From Sphingobacteriia bacterium (GTDB taxonomy: Bacteria; Bacteroidota; Bacteroidia; Chitinophagales; Chitinophagaceae): a stretch of 8,771 nt of DNA. Position 1 is the first letter of the stretch. The number at the start of each line of letters is the position of its first letter. The translations under genes were made by a program, and so were the position numbers. Below the pieces are notes generated by a model. It worked only from the letters and a program-made list of their open reading frames with translations. It was not told the origin of the DNA and did not search any database. Positions 1 to 6,480 of this stretch are shown piece after piece. Location: contig REAV01000017.1 in the NCBI GenBank assembly GCA_004294465.1, positions 1 through 8,771 on the forward strand. The letters run 5' to 3'.

Positions 1-2478
1 ACCACCGCAAACCTAGAACAGGCAAGCTTTTCGGACCATTTCGTTAGTCCTGAGTTTGAAATTAGTTATATCAATAATCAATATATAGTTGATTGTAGAA
101 TTAAACTGCCATTGGCGGATTTGAATATTACCGAAAATGGGTCCAGTTCTCATTTTTTGTTTCAATACCTGCAGCAATTTTTTATTTGGAAAAAGGCGGA
201 AGATATTTTGCTGGTAGAAAAGTTTCTTCCATCAGGAAAAATGGTAATTGAGGCAGAGGATTGGTCTAAACAATTACAAGAATTTATTTTACCGCTATCC
301 AAGGAGTATGGAGTTCATTTTACCAATGTTAAGAAGGAAGAGGTAAAAGATGCAAAGCCTGAACTTAAAATTTTATTGAAAGAAAAGGGTGATTATTTAT
401 TGTTCCAGCCCATTTTTAATTACAGAGGCTACGATGTTACCAATACCGATAAAGAAAAAATATTTTTCCCTATAGCCGACAAATTGTTGGTGATCCATAG
501 AAATCTTTTGTTAGAACAAGAGTTAATGCAAAGAATAGAATCTTTACATTCTGGTTTTGTAAAACCGGTTGATTCCAACATTTTGGCGTTGAAAGGCAAA
601 GATGTTTTAAAGAATAATTGGTTTTTCTTGTTTATTGATGCGGTTAAGGACATGAATATTCCTGTGTTTGGATTTGATGCCTTAAAAAATTTCAGATTCA
701 ATACTGCTAAACCAACTACAAAGATTTTCATTAGCAGCAATACTGATTGGTTTGATGCAAAAGTGGAAATCCAATTTGGGGAGCAGAAAGTAACAGTTGA
801 CGATGTTAAAAAAGCATTGTTGAATAAACAACAGTTTGTTCAGTTAACTGACGGAACCCTTGGGATATTACCTGAAGAATGGATCAAGAAGTATTCATTG
901 CTATTTAGAGTTGGCGATGGAAAAACGGGGGATATGAAGTTGAGTAAATACCACTTCAGTGTAATCGAAGAATTATATTTACAAAGAGATGAAGAAGAAC
1001 TGTTTTTTCAATTAGAAGAAAAATACGAAAGATTAAAAGGAAATCATTCAATAAAGCCCATTCCAGCTCCAGCACATCTGCAAGAAGTATTGAGGCCTTA
1101 CCAGGAAAGTGGTTTTCAATGGCTGAATTATTTGCGCGAAGTTCAATGGGGTGGAATTCTGGCGGATGATATGGGATTAGGAAAAACCATACAAGCCTTG
1201 AGTTTTTTGCATCATCTAAAAGTAGAGAATGGCAAATTAAAAGCATTGGTGGTTTGTCCAACAACTTTGTTGTATAACTGGCAGAATGAAATAAAAAAAT
1301 TCACTCCATCACTTACATATTATATTCATCATGGAGGATTAAGGGTAAAAGAAGGAATTGCTGATGATACTATTGATGTAATCATCACTACTTATGGTAC
1401 GCTCAGAAGTGATATCAAACAATTTGTAGAAGTGAATTTTGATTATGTGGTATTGGATGAAAGTCAGGCAATTAAAAACCCAGGAAGCAAAGTTACCAAA
1501 GCTGCTTCTTTATTGAAAGCTACGAGCAGATTGTGTTTGAGTGGTACTCCTTTACAGAATAATACTTTCGATATTTTTGCTCAGATGAATTTCTTGAATC
1601 CAGGTATGTTAGGAAGTATGGAGTTTTTCAAACAAGAATTCTCCATTCCTATCGACAAATTTGGAGAGAAGGAACAGAAAGAGCATTTGCGAAAACTACT
1701 CTATCCATTTATTCTAAGAAGAACGAAAGAGCAGGTTGCCAAAGATCTTCCTGAAAAACAAGAAATGGTCTTATTCTGTGATATGGGCGATGAACAACGT
1801 AAGATATATGAAGCCTATAGAAACGATTATCGTGATAAAATTTTAGGGGTAGTTGAAAATCAAGGGATTCAAAAATCTCAGTTAACTATTTTGCAAGGTT
1901 TAATGAAACTCCGACAAATTTGTGATAGCCCTGCTATAGTAAAAGAAGAAGAAAGGTTCCCAAATGTTTCTGTAAAGTTAGAAGAGCTGGGAAGAGAAAT
2001 AACAGAGAATATCAGCAATCATAAAGCCTTGGTGTTTTCTCAGTTTCTAGGCATGCTTGCTTTGATCAAAGAGAAAATGAAAGAGCTGGGTGTGGACTAT
2101 GAATATTTTGATGGAAGTAGTACTATTAATGAAAGAGAACGTGCTATTCAACGTTTTCAAAATGATGACAATTGCAGGGTATTCTTAATTTCTTTAAAAG
2201 CGGGGGGTGTGGGGTTGAATTTAACCGCTGCTGATTATGTATACATTGTTGATCCTTGGTGGAATCCGGCAGTAGAACAACAAGCAATTGATCGTACCCA
2301 TCGGATTGGGCAAACCAAAAATATTTTTGCTTACAGAATGATTTGTACCGATACCGTTGAAGATAAAATTCTCAAATTACAAGAACGCAAAAGAAATTTA
2401 GCCAGAGAAGTGATTACTGATGATGAAGGCTTTGTAAAAACCCTAACCAAAGAAGATGTAGAGTATCTTTTTAGTTAA
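1..2478 (+). CDS. SNF2-family DEAD/DEAH-box ATPase/helicase, 5'-truncated by window edge
   Basis: This is a SNF2/Rad54-type ATPase, a superfamily 2 DNA translocase expected to remodel protein-DNA complexes in the cytoplasm. The frame is open from base 1 with no stop, so the start lies upstream; the TTG at 112 is not a credible start. 825 residues are visible. The helicase core has, in order: motif I DDMGLGKTIQ (1165-1194), motif II DESQ (1456-1467, the common bacterial SNF2 variant of DEAH), motif III SGTPLQNN (from 1540), then a C-terminal helicase domain with VFSQF, YFDGSS, SLKAGGVGLNLT (from 2191), DPWWNP and motif VI HRIGQ (2299-2313). The C-terminal VEDKILKLQ helix is typical of the family. 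About 345 residues before motif I are a less conserved accessory region. Bacterial relatives often carry a SWIM zinc finger at the N-terminus, which would be outside this window. No functional link to the downstream genes is evident. The family call is firm; the biological role is unknown. Confidence 0.95.
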   Translation, partial: TTANLEQASFSDHFVSPEFEISYINNQYIVDCRIKLPLADLNITENGSSSHFLFQYLQQFFIWKKAEDILLVEKFLPSGKMVIEAEDWSKQLQEFILPLSKEYGVHFTNVKKEEVKDAKPELKILLKEKGDYLLFQPIFNYRGYDVTNTDKEKIFFPIADKLLVIHRNLLLEQELMQRIESLHSGFVKPVDSNILALKGKDVLKNNWFFLFIDAVKDMNIPVFGFDALKNFRFNTAKPTTKIFISSNTDWFDAKVEIQFGEQKVTVDDVKKALLNKQQFVQLTDGTLGILPEEWIKKYSLLFRVGDGKTGDMKLSKYHFSVIEELYLQRDEEELFFQLEEKYERLKGNHSIKPIPAPAHLQEVLRPYQESGFQWLNYLREVQWGGILADDMGLGKTIQALSFLHHLKVENGKLKALVVCPTTLLYNWQNEIKKFTPSLTYYIHHGGLRVKEGIADDTIDVIITTYGTLRSDIKQFVEVNFDYVVLDESQAIKNPGSKVTKAASLLKATSRLCLSGTPLQNNTFDIFAQMNFLNPGMLGSMEFFKQEFSIPIDKFGEKEQKEHLRKLLYPFILRRTKEQVAKDLPEKQEMVLFCDMGDEQRKIYEAYRNDYRDKILGVVENQGIQKSQLTILQGLMKLRQICDSPAIVKEEERFPNVSVKLEELGREITENISNHKALVFSQFLGMLALIKEKMKELGVDYEYFDGSSTINERERAIQRFQNDDNCRVFLISLKAGGVGLNLTAADYVYIVDPWWNPAVEQQAIDRTHRIGQTKNIFAYRMICTDTVEDKILKLQERKRNLAREVITDDEGFVKTLTKEDVEYLFS

Positions 2479-2510
2479 TCAAGGTTTTTTCTCCCCCCTC
2501 AGCATTAGCC

Positions 2511-2578
2511 TTCACCGATTAGTCTTTTCGTTAAACTGATTCACCGATTTATAACTAATTAATTCGGTTTATCTGTTT
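2511..2578. repeat. Short direct and inverted repeats in the 176-bp gap after the SNF2 gene
   Basis: The 2479-2654 gap contains no convincing ORF. The 10-mer TTCACCGATT occurs twice, at 2511-2520 and 2540-2549, 29 bp start to start. The second copy lies in AAACTGATTCACCG (2533-2546), which is an imperfect inverted match (11 of 14) to CGGTTTATCTGTTT (2565-2578). These could be binding-site half repeats or a weak 3' hairpin for the SNF2 transcript. There is no T-tract after the hairpin, and a chance origin in AT-rich DNA is possible. Confidence 0.35.
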
Positions 2579-2601
2579 AGTTTGCCTTTCATCTATTTAA
2601 A

Positions 2602-2622
2602 AGACTTATAATATGTAAGTCT
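2602..2622. promoter_or_regulatory. Perfect palindrome upstream of the outer-membrane protein gene
   Basis: AGACTTA (2602-2608) and TAAGTCT (2616-2622) are perfect inverted repeats around the 7-nt spacer TAATATG. The palindrome ends 32 bp before the ATG at 2655, a position suited to an operator or a 5'-UTR hairpin. No full TAnnTTTG promoter was found here; the nearest forms, TTAGTTTG (2577-2584) and TAAATTCG (2626-2633), each miss one base. The function is inferred from position only. Confidence 0.35.
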
Positions 2623-2654
2623 AGGTAAATTCGCATCTATCCAAATTGAATAAT

Positions 2655-5507
2655 ATGAAATTGATTTTTTCTTTAATAAGCTTTCTAATTGTACTTGCAG
2701 GAAATGCCCAAAATACGGGCACTTTGAAAGGAAAACTCATTGATTCAATTGGTAAACAAGCACTTAAGGATGCAACCGTTACGCTATTAGACGCCAAAGA
2801 TTCTACTTTAGAAGTATTTGGTTTAGCAAAACAGGATGGAAGTTTTTCTTTGGAGAATATTGGATTTGGCGACATGTTGTTACAAATTAAGTTTCAAGGA
2901 TATGAATCCTATTCTAAAAAATTGAGTTTTACAAAAACCAATAATAAAATTGATTTAGGCAATATATATCTTCAAATAGCGGCCAATGATTTAGGGAACG
3001 TAACTGTAACACAATCGCCTATTACGATAAAAAAAGATACTGTGGAGTTCAATGCATCCAGCTTTAAAACCAAGCCCAATGCAGTGATGGAAGATTTACT
3101 GAAAAAATTACCAGGCGTTCAGGTAGATAAAGATGGAAATGTAAAAGCACAAGGAGAACAAGTTCAAAGAGTATTAGTGGATGGCAAAAGATTTTTTGGA
3201 GATGACCCTAAATTAGCCACTAAGAATCTTCCTCCAGATATGATTGATAAGATTCAGGTTTTTGATGCTTTAAGCGATCAAAGTGCTTTTACCGGATTTG
3301 ATGATGGGAATCGCGTAAAAACCATCAATATCACCACCAAAAAAGACAAACGCAAAGGATATTTTGGAAGAGCATCTCTTGGAGCAGGTGCCGATAGCAA
3401 AGAAGGTGTGTATGATAATAGTATTAATGTTAGCCATTTTAATGGTGATATGCAATTGACCTTAACGGGTCAAGGAAATAATGTAAACAAGCAAAATTTT
3501 AGTGTGCAAGATTTCTTGGGTTCTTTAGGAGGAGCGAGTTTTGGAGGAGCTGGTGGAGGTGGAGGAAGAGGTGGCGGTGGAGCTACTGGTGCTGTTGGCT
3601 CAGGATCAGGTGGTGGAATTGTAAATACTTGGGCTGGAGGTTTGAATTACAAAGATGTTTGGGGTAAGAAAACCAATATCTCTGGAAGCTATTTCTACAA
3701 TGATCAAAAAACCTATCGCGATCAAAATAGCTATACTCAAAATTTAATTCCAGGTGCTGCAGACTCTTCTATTTTCAATACACAAACGCAAAACTCTATT
3801 ACTCAAAACCAGAATCATCGAATTAATTTCAACATTGAACATCAGTTCGATTCTTCGAATTCATTGATTATAAGACCAAATGTTAGCTTTCAACATACCG
3901 ACTCACAAACAGATCAAATTACTTCTTCCACAAAAGGCTCATCTAAATTTTTGAATAATTCTGTAGCAGCTGCAGATAGAGTGAGCAACGGTTATAATGC
4001 TGGATTAGAAGCTACTTTTCGGCATCGATTCAAGAAAAAAGGCAGAACTTATTCTATTGCATTTAATCCTAGTATGAATACCAATGATGGTAATACATCT
4101 AATTATTCTATCAATAACTATTTTAATACTGCAACTCCTTTTGCAGATACCATCAATCAACGTGGTATCACGAATAGAGATGGGAATACTTTTAATACAA
4201 CGTTTTCTTATACAGAGCCAATTGGGAAAAATCAAATTTTAGAATTCAACTACAACTATAATAATAATATCAATAATTCAGGTACCAAAACCTATTCATT
4301 TAATAAAGTAACTGGTCAATATGATATTGTTGTTCCTAATTTGACCAACGAATTTGAAAACACTTTTAACTCCAACAGGGTTACGCTGAATTATCGTATT
4401 CAAAATGCAAAGTATAATTTAAGTATAGGTTCTGGGGTTCAGGTAGGAGATTTGACTTCTAAAAATGTAACTAGGGATAGTTCTATCCTTCAACATTTTG
4501 TGAATTTCTTCCCTACCCTGAATTTTAGGTACGATTTTACCAAAACAAAAAACTTGCGAATTTTCTATAATGGAAGAACCGCTCAGCCTAGTGCAGCTCA
4601 ATTACAGCCAGTAATAGACAATTCTAATCCTTTAAATATTAGAACTGGTAATCCAGGGTTAAAACAACAGTTCATTCATTCATTCAGAATATTGTATAAT
4701 TCTTTCGATTTGTTTACGCAGAAAATTGTTTTCGCTACAATTAATGCAAGCTTTATAGATAATGATATTCAAAACTCGACCGTATTCTTGCCTAATGGTG
4801 GCCAGATTACCAGACCTGTTAACTTAGGTGGAACCTATAATGTAAATGGTATTTTTAATTATGGATTTCCATTAAAGAAACCGAAGAGTAATATCAATTT
4901 AACTTTAAACTTATCTAACTCACAAAGTCAAACATTGGTGAACAATCAAAGTAACTACACTAGAAATACAGTTGCAGGATTTAATGCAGGATGGACAACC
5001 AATTTGAAAGATAATTTTGACATGAATTTTTCATCGAACTCCACATTCAACTTTGCTCGCTATACTTTACAACCAGAACAAAATGGGGACTTCTTTACTC
5101 AATCATTTACTGTTGAACCTACCTATTTTTCTAAGAGTGGATGGGTGATTTCCTCAGATTTTAGTTATGTAAAAAATATGGGAAGAACGGAAGGCTTTAA
5201 TACCAGCATTCCTTTATGGAGTGCCAGTATTGCTAAACAACTCTTCAAGAAAAAAGAAGGCGAAATTAAATTCTATGTATTCGATTTGTTAAACCAAAAC
5301 GTGAGCATCACAAGAAATGTAACAGGAAATACCATTCAAGACGTATCTACTAGAGTGCTTACCAGGTATTTCATGATAAGCTTTACATATAATCTTCGCA
5401 GATTTGGCGCACAAGGTGCTCAACAAAGAAACCCAATGGGAGACATGTTCAGAGGTATGCGACCTCCGGGAACTGGTGGTGGAATGAATAGGAATTTCAG
5501 GCAGTAA
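2655..5507 (+). CDS. Outer-membrane beta-barrel protein, TonB-receptor-like, with carboxypeptidase-regulatory-like N-terminus
   Basis: This is a 950-residue outer-membrane protein resembling the Bacteroidota outer membrane beta-barrel / TonB-dependent receptor-like group. The ATG at 2655 is chosen over the in-frame TTG at 2646 because it directly begins a signal peptide: K2, a hydrophobic run at residues 4-15, and a probable cleavage at GNA|Q after residue 18. Residues ~22-108 form a carboxypeptidase-regulatory-like beta-sandwich (start TLKGKLIDS). A plug-like segment follows at ~115-235 (VMEDLLKKLPGVQV, VLVDGKRFFGDDP, IDKIQVFD). The rest is alternating, Asn/Ser/Thr-rich barrel sequence. A Gly-rich insert lies at residues 292-321. 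The last apparent strand, FTYNLRRF, ends near residue 917 and is followed by a 33-residue tail rich in Gly, Arg, Met and Pro. No SusD-like partner lies beside it, so the substrate is unknown and a glycan-import role is not supported. It appears to be transcribed alone. Confidence 0.88.
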   Translation: MKLIFSLISFLIVLAGNAQNTGTLKGKLIDSIGKQALKDATVTLLDAKDSTLEVFGLAKQDGSFSLENIGFGDMLLQIKFQGYESYSKKLSFTKTNNKIDLGNIYLQIAANDLGNVTVTQSPITIKKDTVEFNASSFKTKPNAVMEDLLKKLPGVQVDKDGNVKAQGEQVQRVLVDGKRFFGDDPKLATKNLPPDMIDKIQVFDALSDQSAFTGFDDGNRVKTINITTKKDKRKGYFGRASLGAGADSKEGVYDNSINVSHFNGDMQLTLTGQGNNVNKQNFSVQDFLGSLGGASFGGAGGGGGRGGGGATGAVGSGSGGGIVNTWAGGLNYKDVWGKKTNISGSYFYNDQKTYRDQNSYTQNLIPGAADSSIFNTQTQNSITQNQNHRINFNIEHQFDSSNSLIIRPNVSFQHTDSQTDQITSSTKGSSKFLNNSVAAADRVSNGYNAGLEATFRHRFKKKGRTYSIAFNPSMNTNDGNTSNYSINNYFNTATPFADTINQRGITNRDGNTFNTTFSYTEPIGKNQILEFNYNYNNNINNSGTKTYSFNKVTGQYDIVVPNLTNEFENTFNSNRVTLNYRIQNAKYNLSIGSGVQVGDLTSKNVTRDSSILQHFVNFFPTLNFRYDFTKTKNLRIFYNGRTAQPSAAQLQPVIDNSNPLNIRTGNPGLKQQFIHSFRILYNSFDLFTQKIVFATINASFIDNDIQNSTVFLPNGGQITRPVNLGGTYNVNGIFNYGFPLKKPKSNINLTLNLSNSQSQTLVNNQSNYTRNTVAGFNAGWTTNLKDNFDMNFSSNSTFNFARYTLQPEQNGDFFTQSFTVEPTYFSKSGWVISSDFSYVKNMGRTEGFNTSIPLWSASIAKQLFKKKEGEIKFYVFDLLNQNVSITRNVTGNTIQDVSTRVLTRYFMISFTYNLRRFGAQGAQQRNPMGDMFRGMRPPGTGGGMNRNFRQ

Positions 5508-5573
5508 AAGCCTAGTTAATCAAATCTTAACCTATTTTTCAAGAATAATGGGCTTAAATAAGCTAGAGATTCG

Positions 5574-5581
5574 TAAATTTG
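5574..5581 (+). promoter_or_regulatory. Bacteroidota-type -7 promoter element before the arg leader
   Basis: TAAATTTG matches the Bacteroidota primary-sigma -7 consensus TAnnTTTG exactly. Transcription would be expected to begin about 5-8 nt downstream, near 5587, which leaves only a few bases before the leader ATG at 5592. No TTTG/TTG -33 box is visible at the usual distance upstream, so the promoter would be a partial match. It is supported mainly by its position at the head of the arg operon. Confidence 0.5.
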
Positions 5582-5591
5582 CTGTCTTATA

Positions 5592-5702
5592 ATGATGGCA
5601 ACAATTAATACATATCATTTTTTTATAGCATTTGGTGCTTTTACCAGACAGCCAAATATCAATCCTTCTGTTGTATTGCCGCGACCTCGACGCGGTTTCT
5701 GA
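5592..5702 (+). CDS. Candidate arginine leader peptide, 36 aa
   Basis: A short ORF starts with two adjacent ATGs (5592 and 5595), 10 nt after a TAAATTTG promoter-like element, and ends with tandem stops TGA TAG (5700-5705). It begins MMATINTYHFF and ends VVLPRPRRGF. Arg occurs at residues 19, 31, 33 and 34 (codons AGA, CGA, CGA, CGC), with three of the last six residues being Arg, interleaved with Pro. Its place directly before an arginine-biosynthesis operon, and hairpins over the Arg codons and at the stop, fit a translated leader that senses Arg-tRNA supply or free arginine. It is in the same frame as the downstream acetyltransferase but separated from it by both stops. I do not recognise a named family. 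The peptide could also be a chance ORF: 36 codons is short, and expression is unproven. Confidence 0.55.
   Translation: MMATINTYHFFIAFGAFTRQPNINPSVVLPRPRRGF
5679..5695 (+). promoter_or_regulatory. GC-rich hairpin over the leader Arg codons (hairpin A)
   Basis: CCGCG (5679-5683) pairs perfectly with CGCGG (5691-5695) across the 7-nt loop ACCTCGA; a G-U pair (5678/5696) can extend it. It stands out in an AT-rich region and encodes Pro30 to Gly35 of the leader, so a ribosome paused at the Arg codons would keep it open. It is followed by TTTCT, which is too short to call it a terminator with confidence. Confidence 0.5.
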
Positions 5703-5734
5703 TAGGACGAGCAACTGGCACTTGCCCCTATCAG
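5699..5734 (+). promoter_or_regulatory. Hairpin starting at the leader stop codon (hairpin B), possible attenuator
   Basis: CTGATAGG (5699-5706) is perfectly complementary to CCTATCAG (5727-5734). The 20-nt loop contains a further GCAA/TTGC pairing (5711-5714 with 5722-5725). TTT (5696-5698) can add pairs with AAA (5737-5739) across a 2-nt bulge. The 5' arm includes the leader TGA stop, so a terminating ribosome would mask it, whereas one stalled at the Arg codons would leave it free. The sequence after the stem (TGAAAATTTCCCC) is not a proper T-tract, so an intrinsic terminator is not demonstrated. A role as antiterminator or translational switch is equally possible. Confidence 0.5.
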
Positions 5735-5795
5735 TGAAAATTTCCCCGATAAAGTTTTGGCAAAAGTTCCTTGTTCATTTTTAATTCTCTATAAG

Positions 5796-6470
5796 TTGGA
5801 TCAGCAAATAAATGTTCGCGTTGCAAATGGTAATGATACTCATTACGCTTCAATCATTACCGATGAAATGGAAGCCTCTGCAAAAGCCAGAGGAACTGGC
5901 ATAGCTAAAAGAAGCCCGGATTATATTGCCCAAAAAATGGAGGAAGGCAAAGCGGTGATTGCATTAGATTCCAATGGCGGATGGGTGGGGTTTTGTTATA
6001 TAGAAGTGTGGGGGCACGAAGCATTTGTTGCGAATAGTGGATTAATTGTTTCTCCTGAATATAGAAAGAGTGGAGTAGCTAAGCAGATCAAGCAAACCAT
6101 TTTTAATTTATCCAGAAAAAAATATCCAGCGGCAAAAATATTTGGATTGACAACCGGGTTAGCTGTAATGAAAATCAATAGCGATCTGGGATATGAACCA
6201 GTTACATATAGTGAGTTAACCGATGATGAAGAATTTTGGGCAGGATGCAAAAGCTGTGTGAATTATGATATTTTAATGAGTAAGGATCGGAAGATTTGTA
6301 TGTGTACAGCAATGTTGTATGATCCTGCTGACCATTTTGAACCCGCGGAAACATCTGCAGAGTTTAAACAGAATTCTAAGTTGTATGAGCGTTTTATGAA
6401 AATTAAACAAAGCAAATTGATGAACTTTTTTAAAAAGAAAACCTTGTTTAATTATTTTTTCAATCTCTAA
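5796..6470 (+). CDS. GNAT-family N-acetyltransferase, candidate glutamate N-acyltransferase of the arg operon
   Basis: This is a GNAT-fold acyl-CoA-dependent acyltransferase, cytoplasmic, 224 residues from this start. The acyl-CoA pyrophosphate-binding loop is RKSGVAKQ, preceded by the strand FVANSGLIVSP. The C-terminal half (FGLTTGLAVMKINSDLGYEP, YSELTDDEEFW) belongs to a group I recall beside argG in Bacteroidota. Its place as first structural gene of the operon, with no argA or argJ in view, suggests it makes N-acetyl- (or N-succinyl-) glutamate; this is inference. A cysteine group, CKSC then CMC 13 residues later, may bind a metal. The start is uncertain. No in-frame ATG exists before 5868, which would cut into the conserved N-terminus. 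TTG at 5796 gives MDQQINVRVA, matching the usual family length; TTG at 5757 would add 13 residues (237 aa). The basic, Phe-rich C-terminal tail is probably not part of the fold. Ten bases separate it from argG. Confidence 0.85.
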   Translation: MDQQINVRVANGNDTHYASIITDEMEASAKARGTGIAKRSPDYIAQKMEEGKAVIALDSNGGWVGFCYIEVWGHEAFVANSGLIVSPEYRKSGVAKQIKQTIFNLSRKKYPAAKIFGLTTGLAVMKINSDLGYEPVTYSELTDDEEFWAGCKSCVNYDILMSKDRKICMCTAMLYDPADHFEPAETSAEFKQNSKLYERFMKIKQSKLMNFFKKKTLFNYFFNL

Positions 6471-6480
6471 TTGTATCATA

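Noticed and set aside
2621..2875. Minus-strand ORF of 84 codons across the start of the outer-membrane protein gene
   Set aside because: It is an antisense shadow of the signal peptide and first domain of a clear gene; no independent coding evidence.
4671..4686. Four tandem copies of TTCA inside the outer-membrane protein gene, a possible phase-variation tract
   Set aside because: Only four copies, the reading frame is intact, and it encodes ordinary barrel residues (FIHSF); too short to slip appreciably.
5508..5555. AAGCC (5508-5512) and GGCTT (5551-5555) as a terminator stem for the outer-membrane protein gene
   Set aside because: Only 5 bp with a 38-nt loop and no T-tract after it; not supportable as a terminator.
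5532..5714. Minus-strand ORF of 60 codons over the arg leader
   Set aside because: No recognisable domain, no promoter or neighbours on that strand, and it overlaps the better-supported plus-strand leader.
5699..5734. Known riboswitch (for example SAM-type) in the structured leader
   Set aside because: The conserved core sequences of the riboswitch classes I can recall are absent; the Arg-rich ORF explains the structure better.
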